This document shows, one piece after another, positions 1 through 9,407 of a stretch of 64,000 bases of DNA. A model generated the notes under the pieces. It was not told the origin of the DNA and searched no databases. It saw only the letters and a program-made list of their open reading frames with translations. Position 1 is the first letter of the stretch; every line of letters starts with the position of its first letter. Position numbers and translations under genes: made by a program. This DNA comes from Nocardia farcinica (GTDB lineage: Bacteria > Actinomycetota > Actinomycetes > Mycobacteriales > Mycobacteriaceae), in assembly GCF_001182745.1 (NCBI RefSeq), contig NZ_LN868939.1:2542001-2606000 (forward strand), in the 5' to 3' direction.

Positions 1-935
1 CTGGGTGTGGGCGTTGCTGGGCTGGGTTTTGCCGTCGGCGATGACCTGCATCGCCTCGCGGCAGAACGTCTCGGCCAGCCCGGCGCCCTGCTGGTGGCTG
101 CGGTCGGTGTCGAGCTGGGCTTTGCTGCGCTCGTCGACCCACATCAGTTCGGGTAGTTCGTAGTCCTCGTCGACCCCGGCTTCGACATCGGCGAGGACTG
201 CCCGGATCTGGTGCCGCTCGGCCGGGGCCAGGCCCTTGGCGGCCTCGGCGGCGGCCAGCAGCTGGTCGTGGCTCACCGACATCCGCTCGATGCGATCCTC
301 GATGTCGTCGTTGATGCCGACCAGGGCAGCGTCGAAGGGGGCCAGGTCGGTCTCGGCGAGGTAGTCGGCCTCTCGGCCGGCCTCGATGGCGTCGCGGGCG
401 TAGTTTTCGAGCTGCTCGCGCAGCTGGTCCCGGTCGGCGTAGCCGGGCCACAGCCGCGCATCGACCTCGTCTCCGGCGCGGATGGCGCGGCCGGCCTCGC
501 GCACGGCCTGCTGATCCTCCACGGTCATGACCGAGATCTCGGCGCCAATCTCGGCCGCTGCTCGGCGAAGGCTTGGAGCAGCTGCGGCACCCGCCCGGGC
601 ACTTCCTGGCCGGGGTCGACCATCACGGGGGTGTCGAGCAGGTCGACCTGGCGCACGTCACGCCACAGGTAGTCGACCGTGAACCTCACTTGGTCGCGTT
701 CGGGCTGGGCGAGGTCGAGCGCGGACAGGTGGCCGTGCAGCTCCTCGAGGCGCGCGGCCAGGGCGTCGCTGTCGTGCGAGGTTCCTGGTCCAGGCCGCTG
801 CGTTCGTAGTCGGGCAGGGTGGCCCGCCCGGCGGCGGGGTCGTTCCGGGCGGTCATCACGCGGGTGACGACGTCGCGGGCGCGGTGGGCGGTGCCCGGGG
901 CGCCTGGTTGGGCGCGAGCAGCTCCCGCTGACCCG
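1..935 (-). pseudogene. Hypothetical protein gene, frame-broken, continues past left edge
   Basis: Three successive reading frames on the minus strand each show coding-type G/C third positions and join into one protein: a start region around 935-900, a middle part from about 780 to 560, and a long part from about 560 to the window edge. The joins lie near 900, 785 and 560, and each is explained by loss of one base, twice in a C run. The product is acidic and helical and I do not recognise it. The longest clean piece could start at an ATG at 526-528. The gene is either decayed or carries sequencing errors. Its start is unclear because it abuts the flavin-protein gene at 938. Confidence 0.55.
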
Positions 936-937
936 GC

Positions 938-1351
938 TCAGAGGCGGCCGACCACCTTGCGCGGGGTGACCCGCACGACGATCCGGTCGCCGTCCTGGGC
1001 CGAGGCCGGGTTGAACTCGGCGTAGCGCTGCCCGGTGTACTTCAGCGAGAGCTGGTCGGGCAGCGTCCGATCCGGGTCGGGGGTGAGGGTGGCGGTGCCG
1101 CGGATCTCGGCGTAGACGTAGGGCTTCTCGGGTGGGTTGATCAACACGGTCACCCGGGGGTCGGCGGCGAGGTTCTTGCCCTGCTGCCGGTCCACGGTCG
1201 TGGAGAACAGCAGGTCGTCGCCGTCGCGGGCCAGCCAGACCACGGTCAGGTGGGGCTGGCCGCCGGGCCCGTTCGTGGCCACGGTGGCGAACACCTTCGC
1301 CTCGTCGATGTAGGTCTTCAGCTCGTCGGAGAGCGTCGTGATAGCGGTCAC
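938..1351 (-). CDS. PPOX-class F420-dependent oxidoreductase
   Basis: Protein of 137 aa starting at GTG 1351. It resembles the small split-barrel flavin/deazaflavin (pyridoxamine-oxidase-like) proteins common in actinobacteria, which bind F420 or FMN and reduce small substrates in the cytoplasm. The segment VATNGPGGQPHLTVVW near the N-terminus, followed by a GKNLAADPRVTVLI-type strand and a Y-x-E-I-RGTA motif, is typical of the family. The length is normal. It lies 46 bp downstream of yaaA on the same strand, with a perfect 18-bp palindrome in the gap. The substrate cannot be told from sequence. Confidence 0.85.
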   Translation of the reverse strand: MTAITTLSDELKTYIDEAKVFATVATNGPGGQPHLTVVWLARDGDDLLFSTTVDRQQGKNLAADPRVTVLINPPEKPYVYAEIRGTATLTPDPDRTLPDQLSLKYTGQRYAEFNPASAQDGDRIVVRVTPRKVVGRL

Positions 1352-1365
1352 GTGAAGGTGGAACC

Positions 1366-1383
1366 GCGCGGGCGCGCCCGCGC
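1366..1383. repeat. Perfect 18-bp G/C palindrome
   Basis: GCGCGGGCGCGCCCGCGC is its own reverse complement. It sits between the yaaA stop (1398) and the flavin-protein start (1351). It could be a small hairpin between two cotranscribed genes or an operator; no T run follows it. Confidence 0.6.
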
Positions 1384-1397
1384 ATTCCCGGCACGCC

Positions 1398-2141
1398 TCA
1401 GGTCAGCACGAGAAGTTCGGTCGGCGAGGCGATTTCCACCCGCAACCCGGACTTGGCCGCGACCCTGGCCAGGCCGCGCACGTCGGTGGGCTCGGCGCGG
1501 GTGAGCACCAGCGCGCGCGCCAGCAGGCCCTTGTGGTGCTTGTTGAAGTGGCTGACCACGGTGCGGGAACCGTCCGGGTGCTCGGTGAGCACGGTGGCGG
1601 TGATCGCGCCCGGTACCCGGCCCAGCTGTTGATAGACGCCCGAGCGCAGGTCGACCACGAGCTCGCCGGCGGCCTCCGCGGTCAACGCGTCCGGCAGCAC
1701 GTCGCGCCACATCGCCGAAAGCGTCGGCAGGCCGGGCAGTTTCGAGCCGCCGGAGAGCCGGTAGGCGGGGATGAGGTCACCGGCCCGCACCACGCCGAAC
1801 AACGCGGAACCGATCGCCAGTCGGGCACGGGCCTTGTCCCGTTGGGTGCGGGTGAACGATCGCGCGTCCAGCGCGTCGTAGAGGACGCCGGTGTAGCGCT
1901 CGAGCGCGGGCCGGGTGGGGGAGGTGCGCAGTGCGGCGTTGCGGGCGATCTCGGCCTCGGCGCCCTTGCCGAGCCCGAGCGCGGCGCGGCTGCCCTCGGG
2001 GTCGGCGGCCAGCGCGATCAGGTGGTCGACCAGCGCGGCCCGCACCGGCGTGAGCTGGGGCATCGCCAGCGCGTCGAGGTCGAGCGGACCGGCGGGACCA
2101 CCGTCGGACTTGGTTTCGGAAGGAGGCAGCAGCACCAGCAC
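1398..2141 (-). CDS. yaaA: YaaA family peroxide-stress protein (DUF328)
   Basis: The chosen start, GTG 2141, gives 247 aa beginning with [11 protein letters not shown], the family's conserved N-terminus. Longer in-frame starts up to 2207 would overlap proS. YaaA proteins limit free intracellular iron under hydrogen peroxide stress in E. coli and bind DNA; the role in actinobacteria is less studied. The body keeps the family patterns [10 protein letters not shown], the KLPGLPT-type loop, and [10 protein letters not shown] near the C-terminus. It is divergent from proS, leaving only about 58 bp for two promoters. Confidence 0.9.
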   Translation of the reverse strand: MLVLLPPSETKSDGGPAGPLDLDALAMPQLTPVRAALVDHLIALAADPEGSRAALGLGKGAEAEIARNAALRTSPTRPALERYTGVLYDALDARSFTRTQRDKARARLAIGSALFGVVRAGDLIPAYRLSGGSKLPGLPTLSAMWRDVLPDALTAEAAGELVVDLRSGVYQQLGRVPGAITATVLTEHPDGSRTVVSHFNKHHKGLLARALVLTRAEPTDVRGLARVAAKSGLRVEIASPTELLVLT

Positions 2142-2199
2142 GAGCGGATACGGTAATGCCTTTGAGCGGGGATTCGAGCGGGGACTACGCTGTGGAGCC

Positions 2200-3957
2200 G
2201 TGATCACCCGCCTCTCCCACCTGTTCCTGCGTACCCTGCGCGACGACCCCGCCGACGCCGAGGTGCCCAGTCACAAACTGCTGGTCCGCGCCGGGTACGT
2301 GCGCCGTGTCGCCCCGGGTGTGTATTCGTGGCTGCCGCTGGGGCTACGGGTGCTGCGCAAGGTCGAGGATGTCGTGCGGGCGGAGATGAACGCCATCGGC
2401 GGCCAGGAGATCTCGCTGCCCGCGCTGCTGCCGCGCGACCCCTACGAGACCACCAACCGCTGGACCGAATACGGCGACAGCCTGTTCCGGCTGCACGATC
2501 GCAAGGGCGCGGACTACCTGCTCGGCCCCACCCACGAGGAGCTGTTCGCGCTCACCGTGAAGGGTGAGTACAACTCCTACAAGGATCTGCCGGTCACGCT
2601 GTACCAGATCCAGACCAAGTACCGCGACGAGGAGCGGCCGCGCGCGGGGATCCTGCGCGGGCGCGAGTTCGTCATGAAGGACTCCTACTCCTTCGATCTG
2701 GACGAGGACGGGCTGAAGGCGAGCTACAACGCGCATCGCGAGGCCTACCAGCGCATCTTCGACCGGCTCGGCGTCAAGTACGTGATCGTGGCGGCCACCT
2801 CCGGCGCGATGGGCGGCAGCGCCTCCGAGGAGTTCCTGGCCGACAGTCCGGTCGGCGAGGACACCTACGTCATCTGCCGCGAGTCCGGCTACGCGGCGAA
2901 TGTGGAGGCGGTGGTCACGCCCGCGCCCGAACCGCAGCCGATCGAGGGCAGGCCCGCCGCGGTCGTGCACGACACCCCCGACACCCCCACCATCGCGTCG
3001 CTGGTCGAGTGGGCCAACGCCGCGGGCATCGCCGAGCAGTTCGGGCGTCCGGTCACCGCCGCCGACACGCTCAAGAACGTGATGGTCAAGCTGCGCCACC
3101 CGGACGGCAAGACCGAGATCGTCGGCGTCGGCGTGCCCGGCGACCGCGAGGTGGACGACAAGCGGCTCGGCGCTTCCGTCGAGCCCGCCGAGGTGGAACT
3201 GCTCACCGACGCCGACTTCGCCGCCAATCCCTTCCTGGTGAAGGGCTACATCGGCCCGAAGGCGTTGCAGGAGAACGGCATCCGCTACCTCGTCGATCCG
3301 CGGGTCGGCACCGGCACCGCCTGGATCACCGGCGCGGACAGCCCGGGCAAGCACGTGGTCGGCTTGATCGCGGGCCGCGACTTCACCCCCGACGGCACCA
3401 TCGAGGCCGCCGAGGTCCGCGACGGCGACCCGTCGCCGGACGGGCGCGGCACCCTGGAGGCGGCGCGCGGCATCGAGATCGGCCACATCTTCCAGCTCGG
3501 CTACAAGTACACCGACGCGTTCGAGGTCGACGTGCTCGGTGAGAACGGCAAGCCGGTGCGGCTCATCATGGGCTCCTACGGCATCGGCGTCTCCCGCATG
3601 GTCGCGGTGATCGCCGAGCAGCAGCACGACGAGAAGGGCCTGCGCTGGCCCGCCGCGGTCGCACCGTTCGACGTGCACGTGGTCGTCGCGAACAAGGACG
3701 AGGCCGCCCGCTCCGGCGCCGAGCAGGTGGTGGCCGGACTGGACGCGCAGGGGCTGGACGTGCTGTTCGACGACCGCACCGCCTCGCCCGGGGTGAAGTT
3801 CAAGGACGCCGAACTGCTCGGCATGCCGTGGGTGGTGGTGATCGGCCGTGGCTGGGCCGACGGCACGGTGGAGTTGCGCAACCGTTTCACCGGCGAGGCC
3901 GAGAACGTGCCCGCCGCGGAGGCGGTGGCGACGGTGGTCGCGCGGATCCGCGGCTGA
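2200..3957 (+). CDS. proS: Prolyl-tRNA synthetase (bacterial type, with editing insertion)
   Basis: Class II aminoacyl-tRNA synthetase of 585 aa that charges tRNA-Pro in the cytoplasm. The start is GTG 2200 ([17 protein letters not shown]). Motif signatures are present: LGPTHEELF near residue 107, [17 protein letters not shown] near residue 150 (motif 2 region), and GSYGIGVSR near residue 458 (motif 3). The region from about 225 to 400 is the YbaK-like cis-editing insertion that removes mis-charged alanine. The last 110 residues form the anticodon-binding domain. A strong hairpin terminator follows the stop. Confidence 0.97.
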   Translation: MITRLSHLFLRTLRDDPADAEVPSHKLLVRAGYVRRVAPGVYSWLPLGLRVLRKVEDVVRAEMNAIGGQEISLPALLPRDPYETTNRWTEYGDSLFRLHDRKGADYLLGPTHEELFALTVKGEYNSYKDLPVTLYQIQTKYRDEERPRAGILRGREFVMKDSYSFDLDEDGLKASYNAHREAYQRIFDRLGVKYVIVAATSGAMGGSASEEFLADSPVGEDTYVICRESGYAANVEAVVTPAPEPQPIEGRPAAVVHDTPDTPTIASLVEWANAAGIAEQFGRPVTAADTLKNVMVKLRHPDGKTEIVGVGVPGDREVDDKRLGASVEPAEVELLTDADFAANPFLVKGYIGPKALQENGIRYLVDPRVGTGTAWITGADSPGKHVVGLIAGRDFTPDGTIEAAEVRDGDPSPDGRGTLEAARGIEIGHIFQLGYKYTDAFEVDVLGENGKPVRLIMGSYGIGVSRMVAVIAEQQHDEKGLRWPAAVAPFDVHVVVANKDEAARSGAEQVVAGLDAQGLDVLFDDRTASPGVKFKDAELLGMPWVVVIGRGWADGTVELRNRFTGEAENVPAAEAVATVVARIRG

Positions 3958-3962
3958 ATCCC

Positions 3963-4000
3963 GGCGATGCCCCGGCCCTGTCCCGGGCCGGGGCATCGCC
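3963..4000 (+). terminator. Hairpin after proS
   Basis: A perfect 16-bp stem (3963-3978 with 3985-4000, arms GGCGATGCCCCGGCCC and its complement) and a 6-nt loop begin 5 bp after the proS stop. There is no U tract, which is normal for high-GC actinobacterial terminators. Confidence 0.8.
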
Positions 4001-4063
4001 GTGTCAGCGGCCGGGCGAACCGACCGTGAGAGAGTTCGGCTCCACCTACGCCACCGTAAGGTG

Positions 4064-4095
4064 TAACCGCTGGTCAGCCGCTGTTACCCGCTGGT
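4064..4095 (+). promoter_or_regulatory. Direct repeats in the acyl-CoA dehydrogenase promoter region
   Basis: TAACCGCTGGT (4064-4074) recurs as TTACCCGCTGGT (4084-4095), just upstream of the ATG at 4108. GTAAC and GTTAC also form short inverted arms. This looks like a regulator site or overlaps the promoter; no specific regulator can be assigned. Confidence 0.35.
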
Positions 4096-4107
4096 AGCTT
4101 GACCCCT

Positions 4108-5859
4108 ATGACGAGCACCGATCCGCTGTTGTTCAACCCGGCCACCTACGATCCCGAGCACTTCGACGCCGAGACGCGCCGCCTGCTGCGGGCGACGATC
4201 GAGTGGTTCGAGAACAAGGGCAAGCGGCGGCTGCTGGCCGACGACCACGCCGCGGTGTGGACCGCCGACTTCGTCGAGTTCGTCGCCAAGGAAAAGCTGT
4301 TCGCGACCTTCCTCACCCCGGCCGCCTACGCCGCGGGCGATCCCGACCGGCGCTGGGACGCCGCCCGCAACGCGGCGCTGTCGGAGATCCTCGGCTTCTA
4401 CGGCCTCGCCTACTGGTATGCCGAGCAGGTCACCATCCTCGGCCTCGGCCCGATCTGGCAGAGCGACAACGAGGCCGCCAAACAGCGCGCCGCGGCCGAC
4501 CTCGCCGACGGTCAGGTCATGGCCTTCGCCCTGTCCGAGCAGGCACACGGCGCCGACATCTACCACACCGACCTCGTGCTCACGCCCACCGAACCGGGAA
4601 GCGCCGACCACGAGGCCGGCATCCTGTTCCGCGCCGACGGCACCAAGTACTACATCGGCAACGGCAACGTGGCGAGCATGGTCTCGGTATTCTCCCGGCG
4701 CGGCGACGTCGAGGGCGCCGACGGATACGTGTGGTTCGTGGCCGACAGCAGGCACGAGAACTACCAGCTGATCGACAACGTGGTGCACCAGCAGATGTAT
4801 GTGAGCACCTTCCGGCTCGTGGACTATCCGGTGCGGGCCGAGGACATCCTGCACACCGGTCCGGAGGCGTTCTCGGCGGCGCTCAACACCGTCAACGTCG
4901 GCAAGTTCAATCTCTGCCACGGCGGCATCGGCATGGTGGAGCACTCCTTCTACGAGGCGATCACGCACGCGCACAACCGGATCCTCTACGGCCGGCGCGT
5001 CACCGAGTTCCCGCATGTGCGCGGCAATTTCGTCGACGCCTACAGCCGGATCGTGGCGATGAAGCTGTTCAGCGACCGCGCGGTGGACTACTTCCGCAGC
5101 GCGAGCTTGGACGACCGCCGCTACCTGCTGTTCAACCCGATGACCAAGTCCAAGGTGACCTCCGAGGCCGAGGTGGTCGTCACCCTGCTGCTGGACGTGC
5201 TCGCCGCCAAGGGCTTCGAGAAGAACACCTACTTCGACCAGGTGCAGCGGTTGATCCGCACGCTCCCGCGGCTCGAGGGCACGGTGCACGTCAACGTCGG
5301 CCAGATCCTGAAGTTCCTGCCCAACTACCTGTTCCACCCGGCCGAGTACCCGGAGATCGGCACCAGGCAGGACGCGGGCGACGACGCGTTCTTCTGGCGG
5401 CAGGGGCCCGCCCGCGGCGCGGGCAAGGTGCGGTTCGCCGACTGGGTACCGGTGTATCGCGCGCACGCCGACGTCCCCAACGTCGGGCGCTTCCTGGAGC
5501 AGGCCCTCGCGCTGCGCGAGCTGCTCGCCACCGCGGGCCCGGACGAGAACCAGCAGGGCGACCTGGATTTCATGCTCACCATCGGCCATCTGTTCTCGCT
5601 GGTGGTCTACGGTCAGCTGATCCTGGAACAGGCGGCGATCACCGGGCTCGACCGCGATGTGCTCGACCAGATCTTCGACTTCCAGATCCGTGATTTCAAC
5701 GCGCACGCCACCACCCTGTACGGCAAACCCTCCGCGACCGAGACGCAGCGCGCGCAGGCGGTGGCCGCGCTGCGCACCCCGGCGACCGACCGGGAGCGCT
5801 TCGACCGGGTGTGGGCACAGGTCGTCGGCTACGACGGCGCCTACGAGATGCGGCCCTGA
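4108..5859 (+). CDS. Acyl-CoA dehydrogenase family flavoprotein
   Basis: Protein of 583 aa, starting at ATG 4108 (MTSTDPLLFNPATYDPEHFD). The family oxidises acyl-CoA thioesters at the alpha-beta bond using FAD. The segment QVMAFALSEQAHGADIYHTD matches the FAD-binding loop region of the middle beta domain. The following KYYIGNGNVASMVSVF strand and the C-terminal helical domain, with its RILYGRRVTEFPHVRGNFVD stretch, fit the family. At 583 residues it belongs to the larger acyl-CoA dehydrogenases. It stands alone behind its own promoter region with paired direct repeats. The substrate chain length is not evident. Confidence 0.85.
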   Translation: MTSTDPLLFNPATYDPEHFDAETRRLLRATIEWFENKGKRRLLADDHAAVWTADFVEFVAKEKLFATFLTPAAYAAGDPDRRWDAARNAALSEILGFYGLAYWYAEQVTILGLGPIWQSDNEAAKQRAAADLADGQVMAFALSEQAHGADIYHTDLVLTPTEPGSADHEAGILFRADGTKYYIGNGNVASMVSVFSRRGDVEGADGYVWFVADSRHENYQLIDNVVHQQMYVSTFRLVDYPVRAEDILHTGPEAFSAALNTVNVGKFNLCHGGIGMVEHSFYEAITHAHNRILYGRRVTEFPHVRGNFVDAYSRIVAMKLFSDRAVDYFRSASLDDRRYLLFNPMTKSKVTSEAEVVVTLLLDVLAAKGFEKNTYFDQVQRLIRTLPRLEGTVHVNVGQILKFLPNYLFHPAEYPEIGTRQDAGDDAFFWRQGPARGAGKVRFADWVPVYRAHADVPNVGRFLEQALALRELLATAGPDENQQGDLDFMLTIGHLFSLVVYGQLILEQAAITGLDRDVLDQIFDFQIRDFNAHATTLYGKPSATETQRAQAVAALRTPATDRERFDRVWAQVVGYDGAYEMRP

Positions 5860-5860
5860 C

Positions 5861-6289
5861 TCAGACGGTGCCCGGTAGCGCCGGGCTCGGGGTGCCGAGG
5901 ATGGCCTGCCAGGCGGCCAGGCGCAGCGCCGCCTCGGTGAGTGCCTCCACCCCGAGCCTGCGGGTCGCCTCGCTGTCGCCCTGTTCGACCACGGCGCGCC
6001 AGGCCACGGTGGCATCGGTCTCCACGGTCTCGGCGAGCCGAGCGGCGGCGACCGGATCCTGCACCGGGAACGGGACACCGTAGGCGGCGTCCGGGCTTGG
6101 CACGTCCGCGCCCGCGGCGCGCAGCGCGTCCGCGGTGGCGTCGCGGCGGGCGCGGTGCGCGGCGGTGTGCTCGGCGATCAGGCCCGCGCGTTCGGGAGAG
6201 GCGTAGGCGGCGATGACGCCGTAGGCGTAGACGGCGGCGTACTCGGCGCGCAGGGCGTCGAGCAACGCCTGACGTTCGGCGTCGGTCAT
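5861..6289 (-). CDS. Ferritin-like domain protein (DUF4439 type)
   Basis: Starting at ATG 6289 ([20 protein letters not shown]) gives 142 aa, almost entirely helical, with the E-Y-A and E-H-T-A-A-H-R-A-R-R patterns of ferritin-like four-helix bundles of the DUF4439 kind. Its ATG overlaps the stop of the upstream lipoprotein gene (ATGA), so the two are probably translated together. It converges on the acyl-CoA dehydrogenase gene with only 1 bp between stops. Metal binding is likely from the fold but is not proven here. Confidence 0.8.
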   Translation of the reverse strand: MTDAERQALLDALRAEYAAVYAYGVIAAYASPERAGLIAEHTAAHRARRDATADALRAAGADVPSPDAAYGVPFPVQDPVAAARLAETVETDATVAWRAVVEQGDSEATRRLGVEALTEAALRLAAWQAILGTPSPALPGTV

Positions 6290-6966
6290 GCGCTGATCTC
6301 CCGGGCATGGACGGCGCACGCGGCGCTGATGGAGGCGAGCAGGCCGGCGCGGTAGCCGGCCTGGACGACGGCGGCGTCGGCGGCGGCCTTCGCCGAACGG
6401 GTCAGCTGCTCGCGCAGCTGGTCCAGGCTGGGCGGTGCGGCGGGCGGTGCCGTGCCGGGGACGGGCGTGCCGGTAGCGGCGAGTGCGCTCGGCTCCCTGG
6501 TCTTGTGCACCGGAGTGGTCCCGTCGCCGTAGACCCCGATCACCCGCGCCACCTCGGCCCGCAGCGCGTCGGCGTGCTCGGTGCGCTGCGCGGCGATCGT
6601 CGTCAGGGTGGTCTGCCGCTGTGGCGCGAGCGCGATCGCGGCGGTCGCCGCGGCGGCGTCGGCGCGGGCCAGCGCCTCCTGGGCGGCGAGCGGATCGGGG
6701 TCGTGGACCGGCTCCTCCGCACAGCCCGCGCTCGCGCCCAGCGCCAGCACACCGAGCGTGCCCGCACCGGCGACCCGCAGCGCGGTACGGCGACCCACCG
6801 CGGGACCACCGAAGTGACCGGAACCTGTTGCCCCGCTGGACCGGTGGACGCCGCGGGGGCGGGTGTCGGCGGGCTCGCGACGGCTGCGTCCGGGATGATC
6901 CACCGGGGCGTCGGCCCGGGGCGGGAGGACGCCGGCATGCGGCGGGGCGGGGAGGCGGATGGGCAC
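6286..6966 (-). CDS. Twin-arginine-type lipoprotein of unknown function
   Basis: The protein contains [20 protein letters not shown] followed by lipobox ASAGC, the mark of a Tat-exported, lipid-anchored protein. The mature part is Ala-rich and helical with a Pro/Ala linker near [10 protein letters not shown]. The start is uncertain: GTG 6966 is used here, and an in-frame start at 7026 is possible; either leaves an unusually long N-terminal extension before the twin arginines. It overlaps the ferritin-like gene by 4 nt, so both may work together at the cell envelope. It is divergent from rimP. Confidence 0.75.
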   Translation of the reverse strand: MPIRLPAPPHAGVLPPRADAPVDHPGRSRREPADTRPRGVHRSSGATGSGHFGGPAVGRRTALRVAGAGTLGVLALGASAGCAEEPVHDPDPLAAQEALARADAAAATAAIALAPQRQTTLTTIAAQRTEHADALRAEVARVIGVYGDGTTPVHKTREPSALAATGTPVPGTAPPAAPPSLDQLREQLTRSAKAAADAAVVQAGYRAGLLASISAACAVHAREISA

Positions 6967-7149
6967 GGCATCATCGTGCCAGATTCGCCGGCGGCCGCTC
7001 GCCGCCGGAGCGCGCCGCGCCACCATTCGCCGCCACGCCGGGCGAACTTGCTCCAGGGCGCTGGTCCTTTACACTCTCGGGGCGCGTTACGCTAGACCTT
7101 CGGTACAGAATCTTCGACCGCGCCACAACTGAACCAGGAGCCGCCCCAC

Positions 7150-7803
7150 ATGCCCATGCCGACCGAGGAAAGGGTGAGCCAGCTCGTTGCTGGTCTCGTC
7201 GAACGCCGGGGATTCGACCTCGAGGGCGTCGAGATCACCAGGGCAGGCAGCCGCGCGGACGCGCAGACCCGGGTCACGGTCGTCGTGGACAGCGACGGGG
7301 CAGCCGACCTGGACGCGGTCGCCGAGCTGAGTTCGGAGATGTCGGTGGTCCTGGACGACACGGACATCTTCGGCGATTCGCCGTATCTGCTCGAGGTCAC
7401 CACCCCCGGGGTCGACCGGCCGCTCACCGCGCCGCGGCACTGGCGCCGGGCCCAGGGGCGAAAGGTGCGGATCACCCTGCGGCCGGGGGCGGAGCCTCCC
7501 GACCCCGGCGGCTCGGCCGGCTTCGAGGCCCGTGTCGGGGTACTCGACGGCGAGCAGATCGCCCTGGTGCTCGGCGGCAAGCGGAATCCGCACCGGGTGC
7601 GCGTGCCGCTCGCCGACATCGAGCGGGCGGTCGTGCAGGTGGAGTTCTCCCCGCCGGGGGCCAGGGAACTGGAACTCGCGGGCGGGGTGGCGCCGGGCAG
7701 GCCGGATCCCGGTGCCGACCGGGCCATCGCCGCCGACGGGGCGATCAGCGAGGAAACATCGACAGCAGCAGCGTCCGACCCGACCGAAGGGATCGAGGAA
7801 TGA
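7150..7803 (+). CDS. rimP: Ribosome maturation factor RimP
   Basis: RimP assists 30S subunit assembly. The 217-aa product starts [20 protein letters not shown] and shows the family core: a [15 protein letters not shown] segment near residue 80 and the C-terminal SH3-like barrel around residues 95-165. A 40-residue disordered acidic tail extends past the usual length. Its stop overlaps the nusA start (ATGA), marking the first genes of the classic rimP-nusA-ylxR-infB operon. About 180 bp separate it from the divergent lipoprotein gene. Confidence 0.95.
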   Translation: MPMPTEERVSQLVAGLVERRGFDLEGVEITRAGSRADAQTRVTVVVDSDGAADLDAVAELSSEMSVVLDDTDIFGDSPYLLEVTTPGVDRPLTAPRHWRRAQGRKVRITLRPGAEPPDPGGSAGFEARVGVLDGEQIALVLGGKRNPHRVRVPLADIERAVVQVEFSPPGARELELAGGVAPGRPDPGADRAIAADGAISEETSTAAASDPTEGIEE

Positions 7804-8828
7804 ACATCGAAATCGAAGCCCTGCGCGCGATCGTCGCCGACAAGGGGATCTCGATCGAGACGGTGATCTCCGCGATCGAGTCGGCCCTGCTCACCGCCTA
7901 CCGGCACACCGAGGGCCACCAGCCCAACGCGCGCGTCGACATCAACCAGCGCACCGGCGCGGTCCGGGTGATGGCGCGCGAGCTCGACGCCGACGGCAAC
8001 GTCATCTCCGAGTGGGACGACACCCCCGAAGGCTTCGGGCGCATCGCCGCGACCACCGCCCGGCAGGTCGTGTTGCAGCGCCTGCGCGACGCGGAGAACG
8101 AGAAGTCCTTCGGCGAGTTCTCCACCCACGAGGGCGACATCGTCGGCGGTGTGGTGCAGCGCGACGCGCGCGCCAACGCCCGCGGCACCGTCGTGGTCCG
8201 TATCGGCAGCGAACTGCACGGCACCGAGGGCCTGATCCCGCCCGCCGAGCAGGTGCCGGGCGAGACATACGAGCACGGTGACCGGATCAAGTGCTACGTC
8301 GTCGGCGTCTCGCGCGGTCCGCGCGGCCCGCAGATCACGCTCTCGCGCACACACCCCAACCTGGTCCGCCGCCTCTTCGCACTCGAGGTGCCCGAGATCG
8401 CCGACGGCTCGGTGGAGATCGTGGCGGTCGCCCGCGAGGCCGGGCATCGCTCCAAGATCGCGGTGCGCTCCACGGTGCCCGGCGTCAACGCCAAGGGCGC
8501 CTGCATCGGCCCGATGGGCCAGCGCGTGCGCAACGTGATGAGCGAGCTGGCCGGGGAGAAGATCGACATCATCGACTACGCCGACGACCCGGCGACCTTC
8601 GTCGGCAACGCGCTCTCGCCCTCGAAGGTGGTCTCGGTCACCATCGTCGATCCCGACGCCCGCGCGGCGCGGGTGGTGGTCCCGGACTTCCAGCTCTCGC
8701 TGGCCATCGGCAAGGAGGGGCAGAACGCGCGGCTCGCGGCCCGGCTCACCGGCTGGCGCATCGACATCCGCAGCGACGCCGCCCCGGACGTGGGCGACGG
8801 CATGCGGACGGAGGCGCATCGCAGTTGA
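7800..8828 (+). CDS. nusA: Transcription termination/antitermination factor NusA
   Basis: Protein of 342 aa that binds RNA polymerase and nascent RNA to modulate pausing, termination and antitermination. The N-terminal domain begins [20 protein letters not shown]. An S1 domain covers about 110-185 and two KH domains follow, with [11 protein letters not shown] and [19 protein letters not shown]. The short actinobacterial form ends after the KH domains and lacks the acidic repeats of E. coli NusA. The start overlaps the rimP stop by 4 nt. Confidence 0.97.
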   Translation: MNIEIEALRAIVADKGISIETVISAIESALLTAYRHTEGHQPNARVDINQRTGAVRVMARELDADGNVISEWDDTPEGFGRIAATTARQVVLQRLRDAENEKSFGEFSTHEGDIVGGVVQRDARANARGTVVVRIGSELHGTEGLIPPAEQVPGETYEHGDRIKCYVVGVSRGPRGPQITLSRTHPNLVRRLFALEVPEIADGSVEIVAVAREAGHRSKIAVRSTVPGVNAKGACIGPMGQRVRNVMSELAGEKIDIIDYADDPATFVGNALSPSKVVSVTIVDPDARAARVVVPDFQLSLAIGKEGQNARLAARLTGWRIDIRSDAAPDVGDGMRTEAHRS

Positions 8829-8881
8829 GCGGAGCCCGCGGCACGAGCCGGGAATCAGCGGCCCCCGACGACGCGTTGAGC

Positions 8882-9295
8882 ATGTCGATGGGGGACGGGT
8901 TCGGTGATCACGGTGGTGCGGCTGTAGAGTGGTGTCAGGTTCGACACGAGCCTTCGGCGCCGTTGCCCGAACGCACCACCGAGCACCACCGGACGACTCC
9001 GCGCCGGTCGGAGCCGGTGCGTACGTGCATCGGATGCCGGAAGCGCGAGTCGGCCGTCGATCTGTTACGGATCGTGGCACGTGATCGGGACGCCGGCGAC
9101 GGATCCCGTATCGTCGTGGTCGTTCCCGATCCACGGCGCAGACTTCCCGGGAGGGGTGCCTGGTTGCACCCCCTTTCGGCTTGTCTGAGCCAAGCGGTTC
9201 GACGCCGAGCATTCGGCAGAGCACTACGAGTGTCCGGACATCTGGATATCTCAGCCCTGGAGCAATACCTCGAGAACAGGCACGAGCACTCATGA
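8882..9295 (+). CDS. ylxR: YlxR family RNA-binding protein (DUF448)
   Basis: The conserved core begins [20 protein letters not shown] and includes [12 protein letters not shown] and [10 protein letters not shown], the family's hallmark patterns. The start is uncertain: ATG 8882 gives 137 aa, while GTG 9017 gives a more usual 92 aa. YlxR proteins are small basic nucleic-acid-binding proteins encoded between nusA and infB in many Gram-positives, exactly as here. Confidence 0.85.
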   Translation: MSMGDGFGDHGGAAVEWCQVRHEPSAPLPERTTEHHRTTPRRSEPVRTCIGCRKRESAVDLLRIVARDRDAGDGSRIVVVVPDPRRRLPGRGAWLHPLSACLSQAVRRRAFGRALRVSGHLDISALEQYLENRHEHS

Positions 9296-9407
9296 GCACA
9301 CCGTGAAGTACCAACGATGAACGTCCATCGGAGATAACCCGAGGTCGTGCGGGCCGCCGTCCCCTCCCACAACGGTGGCGCTGCTCGACCTCTCAGTGAG
9401 GAGAGCA

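Noticed and set aside
2344..3996. Long minus-strand open frame opposite proS
   Set aside because: It is the antisense shadow of a high-GC gene; the translation is low-complexity Asp/Val/Gly/His and proS on the plus strand is certain.
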